Shown: in pieces, positions 25,543 through 33,939 of the stretch
How the letters are laid out: each line of letters opens with the position of its first letter
Numbering within the stretch: the first letter of the stretch is position 1
Assembly (NCBI RefSeq): GCF_900110065.1
Contig: NZ_FOCI01000003.1
Span: 1 to 64,000, forward strand
Length of the DNA stretch: 64,000 bases
Direction: 5' to 3'
Source: Loktanella fryxellensis
GTDB lineage: Bacteria > Pseudomonadota > Alphaproteobacteria > Rhodobacterales > Rhodobacteraceae
The notes under the pieces: generated by a model
What the model was told of the DNA's origin: nothing
Database searches by the model: none
Seen by the model: only the letters and a program-made list of their open reading frames with translations
Position numbers and translations under genes: made by a program

Positions 25543-26820
25543 TTTAACTTCCTGATAACGCAGACGCGCGGCGTAAGCTGCGGTACGCGAGCGACTCGCC
25601 CTGAACGGACACGTTGGGGGGTGGCGGAGTGCGATTGAAGCACCCGGTGAGCTGTTTACCATACTCTCTCGGGTGCATCATACAGTCTGAACTGTCATAT
25701 CCTCGACGACCTTCGTCACAGCCCTTGAATTGAGCTGGTCGGCGCGCGCTGCGCCAGCCTTTGCCGTCACCCGGTGACGATTTCGGTCCGTTCGCGCTGA
25801 GCGAGCTCGCTGTACAGACTTCGCATTGGCCGCCCCATGCGAAGTCCCCGCATTGCTGTGCGGCCTACGGACGAACGGGCCGCGACAGGCCGGGCACGCG
25901 CAGCTGCCTGCCGATCGGGCCATAGCGGACCCTTTGACTGCGAATGAAAACCCGGACCGCCATCATCACGTCCCGACGCCGGACCGACTGCCCGTATCGA
26001 GGCGCTCTGCGGTCGTGATGACGATCCCGCTGCGGCCATCCCAGACCCCCCATTACGTGTGAAGGATGCCCCGAAACCTGACCGACAAGCCGAACGCCAT
26101 CGCATGATCGAAGCCCTTGCGAAGCGATGCCGCGGCATGATGGACGCGGGGCAGGGCGACGCAGATCGGAACCGACCCGGCGCGGACACCACCGTCGCTG
26201 GCATCTGTCGGAACAGCGTGATCGTCGAAGAGCTCAACATCGCCGTGGACCAGACCGACAGGCAGTCCGTCAGACGGTTCGCTGGCACCGCGGATCGGTG
26301 ACCCTGATCCTGCCGCGGCGCTGCCTGCATGGCCGGCGCCGCCATGTCCGCCACCCGCAGCCGCTGGACCGTCACAGGGTTGGCACGTCTGCCACTGATT
26401 CTGTGGCCCGGGCAACGGCCGGACCGAACGTCCACGGCGCGGGCCGTGGTGCCGCATTGGCGGTCTGGCCCGACATCGCAAGCGAAGCCGCCATCCCGCA
26501 TGACGGCGCGACGCGCTTTGGACGGAGCATCGCCGTGCCGGTACGCATGGAGGGGTGGCGGGTGCCCTGCATCGCCCGTGCAAAACGGCAGGGCCGTGAC
26601 ACTGGCGACCATCGGGGAGAGGGGATCGTCAAGACGGAGTGTGGGAAAGGCAGCGTCGGCGGAGGCCTAACACGTCAAGAGCGTGGAGTGTTGCTGATCC
26701 CGCACCAAGCCGCACGAAGCCGCTTCCGCTCGCTCTACCGTGCACCGAATGCTCCTTTCCGTGGCAAGAGCATGACGGGTTGCGGCGGACGACTGCGGAT
26801 CGGCGCGCCCTGACACGCGG
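25543..26820. other. 1.28-kb stretch after tRNA-Arg with no recognisable gene
   Basis: Several open frames of 60-280 codons exist on both strands, but none has a ribosome-binding site with a recognisable domain. The longest (minus strand, 25767-26612) has a composition rich in Arg, Ser, Pro and Ala that looks like a shadow frame. No tRNA 3'-end repeat, integrase, terminal repeat or RNA fold is evident beyond a 7-bp inverted repeat (GCACCCG at 25640-25646, CGGGTGC at 25670-25676). It may be a decayed island remnant next to the tRNA or an unrecognised RNA or protein gene. Confidence 0.5.
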
Positions 26821-27762
26821 TCAGGCCGTCCATTCCGGGTCGGTGGTAAAGATGATGCTCAGCCAGCGGTCGGGGCCCTCCTCGCCGATCTGATGCCCGA
26901 TCCTGTCGCGCAGGGCGTCCCACTGTTCCAGCGGCACGGCGGGGCGGCCGGTGGGCACGATGAAATAGATCTCGATCTGCCGCGCGCGCCCGATCCGGGC
27001 CACGTAGGTGCGAAAACCGGTAAAGCCTTCGGCGGCGGCGATTGCGGCGGCGACCCGGTCGACGTCGGCCCGCAGCGTGTCCGGCGTGATCAGCAGGATG
27101 TCCGAGAACGCCTGACGGATCGTTGGAAACGGCAGCGGGATCACGATCAGGCAGACGATGGCCAGGGCTGCGGGATCGACGAAAGGAAGGATCCACGCCA
27201 GCGCCGTGCCTTCCACCGCCATCGCCGCGCCAAAGGCCACCACAAGCGCCGCGCTGATACCGCCCGACATGACCCAGCCCCTGACATCCAATGCGACGAA
27301 GGCCGAGCGGATGGTGCGATTGGCCCGTGCGCCGATCGCGGCGACACAGAAGCACACGACCGTCGCCACCAGCGCATAGATCAGCGCCACGTCGAAGGAC
27401 AGCATCCGGCCCCCGTCGCGCAACACGATCACCGCATTCATCAGGCCGTACGCCGCGACGCCGACCAGCAGGATGCCGTTCAGGCCCAGCACCATCGGCT
27501 CCAGATGCCAGAAGCCATAGCTGAACCGCCGCTCCAGCCGCTTGTTCGCCATGGTCGCTGCGGCATGGGATTTGATCAGGCCGACGACGATCAGCGCCAC
27601 GCCGCTCATCACCGCGTCGAGCAGCGCATAGATGCCGTCGAAGGTGATCGCGAACGACCGGGTGATCAGGCCCACGGCGATGCCGAAACCGGCGATCGCT
27701 ATGGTCGCAGCGATCGACAGCTTCAGCAGCCCTTCCTCTGTCAGCCGTGTCTGCTGCTGCAT
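26821..27762 (-). CDS. Cation diffusion facilitator family transporter with atypical metal site
   Basis: A 313-residue membrane protein of the CDF fold: six hydrophobic segments, FDGIYALLDAVMSG in TM2, SYGFWHLEPMVLGLNG in TM3 and a C-terminal cytoplasmic domain. The start at 27762 (MQQQTRLTEEG) is preferred over an upstream extension. The expected (H/D)xxxD metal ligands are altered: TM2 has D42 and Y45-x3-D49, and TM5 has D159-x3-W163 in VALDVRGWVMSG. Other members with the WHLEP motif may share this. Metal and direction of transport are therefore uncertain. It lies 189 bp downstream of the zinc-import-type operon on the same strand. Confidence 0.75.
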   Translation of the reverse strand: MQQQTRLTEEGLLKLSIAATIAIAGFGIAVGLITRSFAITFDGIYALLDAVMSGVALIVVGLIKSHAAATMANKRLERRFSYGFWHLEPMVLGLNGILLVGVAAYGLMNAVIVLRDGGRMLSFDVALIYALVATVVCFCVAAIGARANRTIRSAFVALDVRGWVMSGGISAALVVAFGAAMAVEGTALAWILPFVDPAALAIVCLIVIPLPFPTIRQAFSDILLITPDTLRADVDRVAAAIAAAEGFTGFRTYVARIGRARQIEIYFIVPTGRPAVPLEQWDALRDRIGHQIGEEGPDRWLSIIFTTDPEWTA

Positions 27763-27951
27763 CGTGGCGTCACCCGTGTCGCGGGGGTCGCACGCCCCAT
27801 GTCGCAGGGTATGCGGGCGTCTGCGCATGGGGCAAGTGCCAGTTGCGCGCGGCGGGGCGCTATGGCGGGCACGAACCCGGTGCCGCGCCTATTTCCGCGA
27901 TGGCGGACGGCAGCGCGATGACGCGGCCTTGGCCGGGCGTCCGCGCTGCTG

Positions 27952-28485
27952 TCAGGTCCAGCTGTAGAGCTCGATCTTGTCGGCAATCAGGTTATAGCCG
28001 ATCTCGGCCAGCGTGGTCGTCTGTAGCTGGGCGTTCAGCGTGCCATAGACCCAGATCGCGTCCCAGATGTCGTCGCCGGGCCACGGCGTCTGCGTGGTCA
28101 CGAACACCAGCTGGTTCGGCGGCGGTGGCGGCACGTGGATGCAGGCCCCAAGGTAGGGCACCAGCAGGAACTCGGTCATGCCGTCCGCGCCGATCTGCAA
28201 CGGCGTGATATAGCCCGGCATCCTGATCTGCTTGCCGTCCAGCGCCGTATTCAGCTTGACCCCGTTCTCGTCAAAGATGGGCGCCCATGTGTCGTTGGCC
28301 TCGTCCATCTCGCCCTCGCCGATGATCTCGGCAAAGGGGACGCCGGGGGGCACCAGATCGTCCCATGTGATCTCGGTGTAATCCTCTGGCGCGGTCTGCG
28401 CGCGGGCCATCGCGGGCAGCAAAAGCCCGCTGCCGGCCAGCCCCAGACCGAACTGCCGGCGCGTCAGGGTCGTCTTGGGGATCAT
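27952..28485 (-). CDS. DUF3299 periplasmic protein of the zinc-type ABC operon
   Basis: A 177-residue exported protein. The N-terminus MIPKTTLTRRQFGLGLAGSG has a twin-arginine-like motif (RRQFG) and a hydrophobic stretch ending ARA near residue 29. The mature domain has WDDLVPPGVPF, RMPGYITPL and LVPYLGACIHVPPPPPNQLV with C115 and H117, the DUF3299 hallmark and a plausible metal site. Its start overlaps the permease stop by 4 nt. Function unknown in detail; its place in a Zur-box operon suggests a metal-handling periplasmic partner. Confidence 0.8.
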   Translation of the reverse strand: MIPKTTLTRRQFGLGLAGSGLLLPAMARAQTAPEDYTEITWDDLVPPGVPFAEIIGEGEMDEANDTWAPIFDENGVKLNTALDGKQIRMPGYITPLQIGADGMTEFLLVPYLGACIHVPPPPPNQLVFVTTQTPWPGDDIWDAIWVYGTLNAQLQTTTLAEIGYNLIADKIELYSWT

Positions 28486-29744
28486 ATCTTCACCATCATT
28501 CCATCGGCCAACGACAATCTATAGGCGCGCAGGGCCGGCACAAGGCTGGCCACCGCCGCGGCCAGCACCACCGCGCCCAGTACGGCGAACTCTTGCGCAT
28601 GCGGGGCCGCGATGGGCAGCCACAGCCCGAACGCCGCATCAAACAGCGGCTGCGCGATCCACAACCCGGCATAGAGCAGCATGAACCCGAGGATCGCGCC
28701 AAGGGCGGCCATCACGACAGCCTCCAGCACGAGCAGGCTCAGGATCGTGGCCGGGCGGGCGCCCATCGCACGCCATATCGCCATTTCGCGGCGGCGTTCG
28801 TTCAGGCTGGACAGGATCATCGCCATCATGCCCAACAGGGCGGTGACGACGACCATGCCGGATACGGCGACCAGCGCCGTTTCGGCCACGCCGACGATCT
28901 GCCACAATTCCTGCAGGGCGACGCCCGGCAGCACCGCCAGCAGCGGTTCCTGCGAATAGTCGTTGACCCAGCGCTGCAGGCCGAAGATCTGCGTGCGCTG
29001 ATCCACGCCGACAAGGGCCGCCGTGATTGCGGACGGCGTCAGGTCCATCGCCCGGATCGTCTCGACCGGGGTGGCGGGCCCCGCGGGCCCGCCCAGCGCC
29101 ACGCCGCCCTGCTGCCAGTCCACGTGGATCGCCTCGATCGCCTCGAGGCTGACGATCACCGTCCGGTCGACCGGCGTGCCGGTCTTTTCCACGATGCCTG
29201 CGACGCGGAACGGCTGGTCGTCGTGATCGGTAAAGGACGCCACGCCATGCGACACCACGATGGCATCGCCCACCGCATAGCCCAGGGCCTGCGCCACGTC
29301 CGCGCCGATCACCGCGTCATAAAGGTCGTTCAGGCCCGCACCCTCACCGATGACCAGATCGCGGTCGCCGCGATACTTGTAGCGGTCGAAGAATGCGGGC
29401 GTCGTGCCCATCACCCGGAACTGCCGGTGACTGTCGCCGAGCGAGATGGGGACGATCCAGTCCACCTCCGGCCGGGCGGCGATGTCCTGATAGCTGTCCC
29501 ATGTGACATTGTTGGTGGCGTTGCCGATGCGGAACACGGAATAGAGCAGCAGTTGCACCGACCCCGACCGCGCCCCCACGATCAGGTCGGTGCCCGATAT
29601 GGTGTCGGCGAAACTGGCGCGCGCGCCCGTGCGCACCTTTTCGATGCCGAGGAACAGGGCCACCGACAGGGCGATGGCCAGCACCGTCAGTCCCACCGTC
29701 AGCGCGCGTGCCATCAGCGACCGTGTGGCCAGACGCAGGATCAT
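28482..29744 (-). CDS. FtsX/MacB-type ABC transporter permease
   Basis: A 420-residue permease with one N-terminal membrane helix (about 15-35), a periplasmic domain of about 230 residues and three C-terminal helices containing the FtsX core. The N-terminal helix lies in RALTVGLTVLAIALSVALF, and the core shows NERRREMAIWRAMGARPATI, the coupling-helix signature. This is the architecture of LolCE/MacB type VII ABC proteins, not of classical importers such as ZnuB. The ATG at 29744 overlaps the ATPase stop (ATGA), and its own stop overlaps the DUF3299 gene. No outer-membrane or adaptor gene is nearby. Confidence 0.85.
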   Translation of the reverse strand: MILRLATRSLMARALTVGLTVLAIALSVALFLGIEKVRTGARASFADTISGTDLIVGARSGSVQLLLYSVFRIGNATNNVTWDSYQDIAARPEVDWIVPISLGDSHRQFRVMGTTPAFFDRYKYRGDRDLVIGEGAGLNDLYDAVIGADVAQALGYAVGDAIVVSHGVASFTDHDDQPFRVAGIVEKTGTPVDRTVIVSLEAIEAIHVDWQQGGVALGGPAGPATPVETIRAMDLTPSAITAALVGVDQRTQIFGLQRWVNDYSQEPLLAVLPGVALQELWQIVGVAETALVAVSGMVVVTALLGMMAMILSSLNERRREMAIWRAMGARPATILSLLVLEAVVMAALGAILGFMLLYAGLWIAQPLFDAAFGLWLPIAAPHAQEFAVLGAVVLAAAVASLVPALRAYRLSLADGMMVKI

Positions 29745-30445
29745 GCGGCCACCCGTGGCGTCGTCACGATGTCGCGCAGATGCACGGTGCGGTCGAAGCG
29801 GGGTGCAAGGCGTTCGTCGTGGCTGACCATCAGCAGGGCCGCGCCTGCCGCGCGCAACTGGCCGAACAGCAGCGCAAGAAAGGCGTCCTGCGTGGCGGCG
29901 TCCAGCGCGCTGGTCGGCTCGTCCGCCACGATCAGCGGCGGCTGCCCGATCAGCGCGCGCACGACGGCGACGCGCTGTTGCTGGCCCACGCTCAGGCGGC
30001 CTGCGGGGCGGGTCACGATGTCGTCGGGCAGGCCGATGGCGGCGCACAGGCGCTGCACCTCGGCCATGACGCAGCCGCCCTTGGCGGCCCGCGCGCGGCG
30101 CTGCGGGGCGAACCGCAGGGGCAGCAGGATGTTGTCGGCGACGCTGGCATAGGGCAGCAGGTTGAACTGCTGAAAGATCACGCCGATGCCTTCGGCGCGG
30201 AACCGGTCGCGGGCCCCGGCGCGCAACGCACCCAGATCGGTGCCACCGATGCGCACCTGACCGGGCCCCGCCGCCACGATGCCGCAGATCAGCGACAGCA
30301 GCGTGGACTTGCCGGACCCGCTCTCGCCCAGCAGCAGGACCGTCTCGCCCTGACCAAGGGCGAAGTCCGGGCAGCGCAGCGCAAAGCCGTCGCGGCCCGG
30401 CCACGCAAAGCGCAGGTCTGTCAGGGCGAGGGCGGGGTCTGTCAT
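29741..30445 (-). CDS. LolD/MacB-type ABC transporter ATP-binding protein
   Basis: A 234-residue cytoplasmic ATPase. Walker A GESGSGKST lies near residues 41-49, Q-loop IFQQFNLLPYASV, signature LSVGQQQRVAVVRAL (LSVGQ instead of LSGGQ), Walker [13 protein letters not shown] and switch region LLMVSHDERL. The N-terminus LALTDLRFAWPGRDGFALRC is typical of this branch. It is translationally coupled to the FtsX-type permease and lies 33 nt after the DUF2796 gene. Together they form one transporter. Confidence 0.9.
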   Translation of the reverse strand: MTDPALALTDLRFAWPGRDGFALRCPDFALGQGETVLLLGESGSGKSTLLSLICGIVAAGPGQVRIGGTDLGALRAGARDRFRAEGIGVIFQQFNLLPYASVADNILLPLRFAPQRRARAAKGGCVMAEVQRLCAAIGLPDDIVTRPAGRLSVGQQQRVAVVRALIGQPPLIVADEPTSALDAATQDAFLALLFGQLRAAGAALLMVSHDERLAPRFDRTVHLRDIVTTPRVAA

Positions 30446-30478
30446 GGGGCGGGGTCGGTCATCAGGCGGGTCCGTGCG

Positions 30479-31102
30479 TCAGTTCAGCGTCAGTGTTGCG
30501 GCGTCGCGGGTGATCGCGGCGCTGCCGGCGCCGGTGGCGGTCACATACTGCGCTTCGATCTGCATGGCACCCGCAAACGTGTCGAAGAACGGGAAGGTGA
30601 TGGTGTCCAGCGCATCCGGTGCGTCGCAGTCAAAGGCGTAGGTCGCGTGGAACGCGGTGTGGCCGTCGCCCTCCGCCGCGTGGTCGTCAGCATGATCGTG
30701 GTCATGCGCGTTGGCAGCGTCCTCGGCATGGTCGTGCGCATCCGATGTCTCGGTTGCGTGATCCGCATCATGGTCATGGTCATGGTCGCCGCCGTCCAGA
30801 TGCGCGGCGGCTTCCGTCAATCGGCACCCGGCCTCCTCTGGCAGGGCCGCGATGCGATCCGCCTGCAGGAGCGCCGCGATGGCCGTGGCGACCGCATCCT
30901 TGTCCGCGCCCGTGCTGGCGGGATACTCAAACCCGACGATGTCCATGCCGGGGGCCGTCAGATCCATGGTCACAATCCCACCGTCGACGGCCAGATCCAG
31001 CGTGCTGGTGCCATGGACATGGGCGTCCAGTTCGCGCGTGTCCTGCGCAAGGGCGGGGGCGGCGGTAAGGGCGGCCATCATGGCCAGACCGAGACGTGTC
31101 AT
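30479..31102 (-). CDS. DUF2796 His-rich periplasmic (zinc-binding) protein
   Basis: A 207-residue exported protein: signal peptide MTRLGLAMMAALTAAPALAQ, then ELDAHVHGTSTLDLAVDGG, the DUF2796 opening. A histidine/aspartate-rich stretch (residues 101-152, for example GDHDHDHDADH and AHDHDHADDH) is a likely metal buffer; C93 and C159 may form a disulfide. The Vibrio family member ZrgA is a periplasmic zinc-uptake component (from memory). The ATG at 31102 is preceded by AAAGGA and lies 40 bp from a Zur-type palindrome. First gene of the four-gene operon ending with DUF3299. Confidence 0.85.
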   Translation of the reverse strand: MTRLGLAMMAALTAAPALAQDTRELDAHVHGTSTLDLAVDGGIVTMDLTAPGMDIVGFEYPASTGADKDAVATAIAALLQADRIAALPEEAGCRLTEAAAHLDGGDHDHDHDADHATETSDAHDHAEDAANAHDHDHADDHAAEGDGHTAFHATYAFDCDAPDALDTITFPFFDTFAGAMQIEAQYVTATGAGSAAITRDAATLTLN

Positions 31103-31141
31103 GGTGTCATCCTTTGGAACGAGCGACGGCAGTGTGCCTGC

Positions 31142-31185
31142 GTTATGATATAACATAACATATGCCTTTCGCGCATTGCCGGCAA
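31142..31185 (-). promoter_or_regulatory. Zur-type operator and promoter of the zinc-import operon
   Basis: GTTATGATATAACATAAC (31142-31159) is an 18-bp near-perfect palindrome; only positions 7 and 12 fail to pair. It closely resembles the Zur boxes of alphaproteobacteria. On the minus strand TTGCCG (31185-31180) and TATGTT (31162-31157) are 17 bp apart, and this -10 overlaps the palindrome, so a bound repressor would block RNA polymerase. The operator is 40 bp upstream of the DUF2796 start. The divergent dehydrogenase gene starts 215 bp away on the other side and could be affected too. Confidence 0.75.
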
Positions 31186-31373
31186 CCGCGATAGTGGCCC
31201 GTCGGGCGAAAGACCGGGCGGGACGCGGACGTGCGGTCCTCGGAACGGGGTGGCCTGCTGGTATCCTGCCCCGGCGTCTGCGACAAACCCGTGAGGCACG
31301 CGCCGGCCTTGCCCGTCTGGCAAGCCGGTTTGCCACCGGACAGGCGCGAATCCCGACCCTGAGAGGACGACTC

Positions 31374-32333
31374 ATGACGAAACCCGACGTGTTGATGCTG
31401 CATCCCCTGCGCGACGCCGCCATGGCGCAGTTGCGCGACCGCTATACCCTGCACCGCTGGGACGAGGCGGCGGACAAGCCCGCGTTTCTGGCTGAGGCTG
31501 GGCCGCTGTGCCGCGCGGCAGTGGGTTACGGCCATGCACCGCTGGATGCGGCCATGATCGACGCCCTGCCGGCGCTGGAAATCGTGTCCTGTGCCTCGGC
31601 GGGCTACGACACCTTCGACGTGGCGGCGCTGGCGCGGCGCGGGATCGCGCTGACCAATGCCTCGCCCGCGCTGTGCGACGACGTGGCGGACACGGCGATC
31701 ATGCTGCTGCTGGCCGCACGGCGCGGTCTGATCCCCGCCCACGCCCATGTGAAGTCAGGCGACTGGGGTGCCAAGGGCGCGTTTCCGTTGCAGACCAGCC
31801 TGTCCGGGCGCGTGCTGGGGGTCGTCGGCATGGGCACCATCGGGCAGGCCATCGCCACGCGCGCTGCGGCGATGGGGCAGGACGTGCGCTATTGGAACCG
31901 CAGTGCGCGCGACGTGGCGTGGACCCGCGTCGACGACCTGACGGACCTTGCGCGACAGTGCGACGCGCTGATCGTGATCGTGGCAGGCGGCGCGGGCACG
32001 CAGGACCTGATCGACGCAGCCGTCATCGCGGCGCTGGGCCCGCAGGGCCTGCTGGTCAACGTGGCGCGGGGATCCGTCGTGGACGAGGCGGCGCTGATCG
32101 CGGCGCTGTCGGACGGCACCCTGGGCCACGCGGCGCTGGATGTCTTCGCGAGCGAGCCACATGTCGATCCGCGCCTGACCGCCTTGGACAACGTCACGCT
32201 CTATCCGCATCACGCATCCGGCACGGCCACGTCGCGGGACGCCATGGCGCAGATGGCGGTGGACAACCTCGACGCGCACTTCGCGAACCGTCCACTGGTG
32301 TCGCCGGTCGATCTGGCGCGCGCCCCGGGCTAG
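31374..32333 (+). CDS. D-isomer-specific 2-hydroxyacid dehydrogenase
   Basis: A 319-residue NAD(P)-dependent enzyme of the glyoxylate/hydroxypyruvate reductase-like group. It has the Rossmann motif GVVGMGTIGQAIA near residue 145, VNVARGSVVDEAALIAAL with the substrate-binding Arg, the catalytic Glu in FASEPHVD and the catalytic His in YPHHASGT. The ATG at 31374 follows GAGAGGA; upstream in-frame ATGs have no support. The substrate is not determined by sequence alone. It stands between the zinc-import and zinc-export genes, on the opposite strand, perhaps only by chance. Confidence 0.85.
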   Translation: MTKPDVLMLHPLRDAAMAQLRDRYTLHRWDEAADKPAFLAEAGPLCRAAVGYGHAPLDAAMIDALPALEIVSCASAGYDTFDVAALARRGIALTNASPALCDDVADTAIMLLLAARRGLIPAHAHVKSGDWGAKGAFPLQTSLSGRVLGVVGMGTIGQAIATRAAAMGQDVRYWNRSARDVAWTRVDDLTDLARQCDALIVIVAGGAGTQDLIDAAVIAALGPQGLLVNVARGSVVDEAALIAALSDGTLGHAALDVFASEPHVDPRLTALDNVTLYPHHASGTATSRDAMAQMAVDNLDAHFANRPLVSPVDLARAPG

Positions 32334-32359
32334 GCGGGGGCGGTCAGGCAGATGCAGCC

Positions 32360-32692
32360 TCAGGGATGCTGTGCCGCGTCTTGGTCCGTCGTCTTCTCGG
32401 CCATGTGGGCGGCCAGATCGGCGATCATGTGGCTGATGTGGTGGTCCGACACCGTATAGAACACATGCCGCGCCTGCCGTACGGCGCGCAGCAGCCGCGC
32501 GGTGCGCAGCAGGCGCAGGTGGTGGCTGACCAGCGGTTGCGACAGGCCCAGTTCGCAGGCGATGGCCCCGACCGACCGGGGGCCGTCCATGCAATGCATC
32601 ACGATCCGCAACCGCGTCGGATCGCCCAGCAGGCGAAAGGCATCGGCCAGCAGCGACAGCTGATCCGGTGTCAGGGCCGGGATCACCGTCAC
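32360..32692 (-). CDS. ArsR-family metal-sensing repressor (SmtB/CzrA-like)
   Basis: A 110-residue winged-helix regulator: LGDPTRLRIVMHCM, the recognition helix SQPLVSHHLRLLRTARLL and the wing RHVFYTVSD. The C-terminal alpha-5 metal site is complete in SmtB form: D83, H85, H96, E99 (D-x-H-x10-H-x2-E), which binds zinc across the dimer and releases DNA. The start is a GTG at 32692 overlapping the stop of the CDF gene upstream (GTGA). It is thus co-transcribed with the exporter it most likely controls. Confidence 0.9.
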   Translation of the reverse strand: MTVIPALTPDQLSLLADAFRLLGDPTRLRIVMHCMDGPRSVGAIACELGLSQPLVSHHLRLLRTARLLRAVRQARHVFYTVSDHHISHMIADLAAHMAEKTTDQDAAQHP

Positions 32693-33684
32693 GCCCGGTG
32701 CCCGGCCAAGGCGGCTGCGTGCGCGTCGTCGTGCTGGGCCCCCAGCAGGCTGCAGTGCCCGTCGGGGCCGTCGTTCCAGTCGATGGCGACGGTCGGATGC
32801 TCGATCCCGAAGGTCGACGCAAGGACCGCCTCGACCGCGCGCGCGACGGCGCGGGCCGCCGCATCGGTCCGGGGCCGCACGCGCAGCGTCGCCATGGTCC
32901 GCCCGCTGGTGATCTGCCAGACGTGGACGTGCCCCACCCCCGCCAGATCCGGCACGGTCGCCAGCAGGTGTCGTGTGATGATGGCGGGGTCCGCACCGTG
33001 CGGCGCGCCTTCCAGCAGGATATGCAACGTGCTGGCCAGCAGGCCCCATGCGCTGCGCAGGATCAGCAGCGACACCAGTACCGACAGGATCGGGTCGATC
33101 GGCGCCCAGCCCGTCAGCAGGATCACCACCGCCGCCGCGATGGCACCGACCGACCCCAGCAGGTCGCCCGCCACATGCAGGATCGCACCCCTGATGTTGA
33201 CGTGATCGGTGTCGCCGCGCGTCATGATCCAAAGCACGACCAGATTGACGATCAGGCCGCCGACGGCGACCAGCATCATCGGGCCTGCCAGCACCGGGCC
33301 GGGGTCGCGCAGGCGGGCGACCGCCTCGACCAGGATCCAGCCCACGATCGCGAACAGGCTAAGCGCGTTGACGAAACCCGCGATCACCTCGAACCGCAGA
33401 TAGCCGTAGGTGCGCCGTCCGTCCGCCTGTCTGCGCCCCATGACGAACGCCGCATAGGCCAGTGACAGCGCGGCCGCATCGGTCAGCATATGGCCCGCAT
33501 CCGCCAACAGCGCGAGTGAGCCCGACATGAGGCCGCCCACGACCTCGACCAGCATGAAAGCGAAGATCAGGCAGAACGACACCAGTACCTTGCGTGCGTT
33601 CGCATCGGACACGGTGGGTGCGTGGCTGTGACCGTGCTGGTCGCCATGCGCATGCGCATGTGCGTCGTGATCGGCATGTGGCAT
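32689..33684 (-). CDS. CDF zinc exporter, ZitB/CzcD-like
   Basis: A 331-residue cation/proton antiporter of the inner membrane expected to export Zn(II). The N-terminus is histidine-rich (HADHDAHAHAHGDQHGHSH). Canonical ligands are present in TM2 (H65-x3-D69, in DAGHMLTDA) and TM5 (H170-x3-D174, in LHVAGDLLG). RRTYGYLRFEVIAGFVNAL is the conserved TM3 entry. An ArsR-type sensor gene overlaps its end and a candidate operator lies just upstream, so induction by zinc is inferred. Confidence 0.92.
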   Translation of the reverse strand: MPHADHDAHAHAHGDQHGHSHAPTVSDANARKVLVSFCLIFAFMLVEVVGGLMSGSLALLADAGHMLTDAAALSLAYAAFVMGRRQADGRRTYGYLRFEVIAGFVNALSLFAIVGWILVEAVARLRDPGPVLAGPMMLVAVGGLIVNLVVLWIMTRGDTDHVNIRGAILHVAGDLLGSVGAIAAAVVILLTGWAPIDPILSVLVSLLILRSAWGLLASTLHILLEGAPHGADPAIITRHLLATVPDLAGVGHVHVWQITSGRTMATLRVRPRTDAAARAVARAVEAVLASTFGIEHPTVAIDWNDGPDGHCSLLGAQHDDAHAAALAGHRA

Positions 33685-33701
33685 CCGGTTCTCCTCACTT
33701 C

Positions 33702-33729
33702 TGACGTATCAATGCATGTTTATATGTCA
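33702..33729 (-). promoter_or_regulatory. Candidate ArsR/SmtB-type operator upstream of the CDF exporter
   Basis: An imperfect 28-bp dyad with arms TGACGTATCAATG and TGTTTATATGTCA begins 18 bp upstream of the exporter start. TGAC/GTCA ends and A/T-rich TAT cores are symmetric, resembling the long imperfect dyads bound by SmtB/CzrA repressors. The nearby ArsR gene is the obvious ligand. Predicted by eye. Confidence 0.45.
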
Positions 33730-33939
33730 TGGTCCAGACATTGCATGTCGGCCCATGCTTGCGTCCGCTGGGACCTGCGACAGCACCTTGTGCACTTTCG
33801 ATACAAAACAGCCACGGTTGCCCGTCCGGCAGCCAGTCCTGTCACGATCCCGATCCCGGACGGCCACGACGGCGGCGATCCTTCGCCATTCGGATCATCG
33901 TGCTATGTCGTCCAGGACACGCAACAAAAGGACAGCGCC

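Noticed and set aside
25449-25643. Minus-strand open frame of 64 codons covering the tRNA, with GGLGRIRTPDPLIRSQ
   Set aside because: This peptide is a well-known artefact of reading tRNA genes antisense; the tRNA folds perfectly and there is no ribosome-binding site.
25640-25676. 7-bp inverted repeat after tRNA-Arg as an attachment site or terminator
   Set aside because: The loop is 23 nt, there is no T-tract, and no copy of the tRNA 3' end exists in the window to act as an att repeat.
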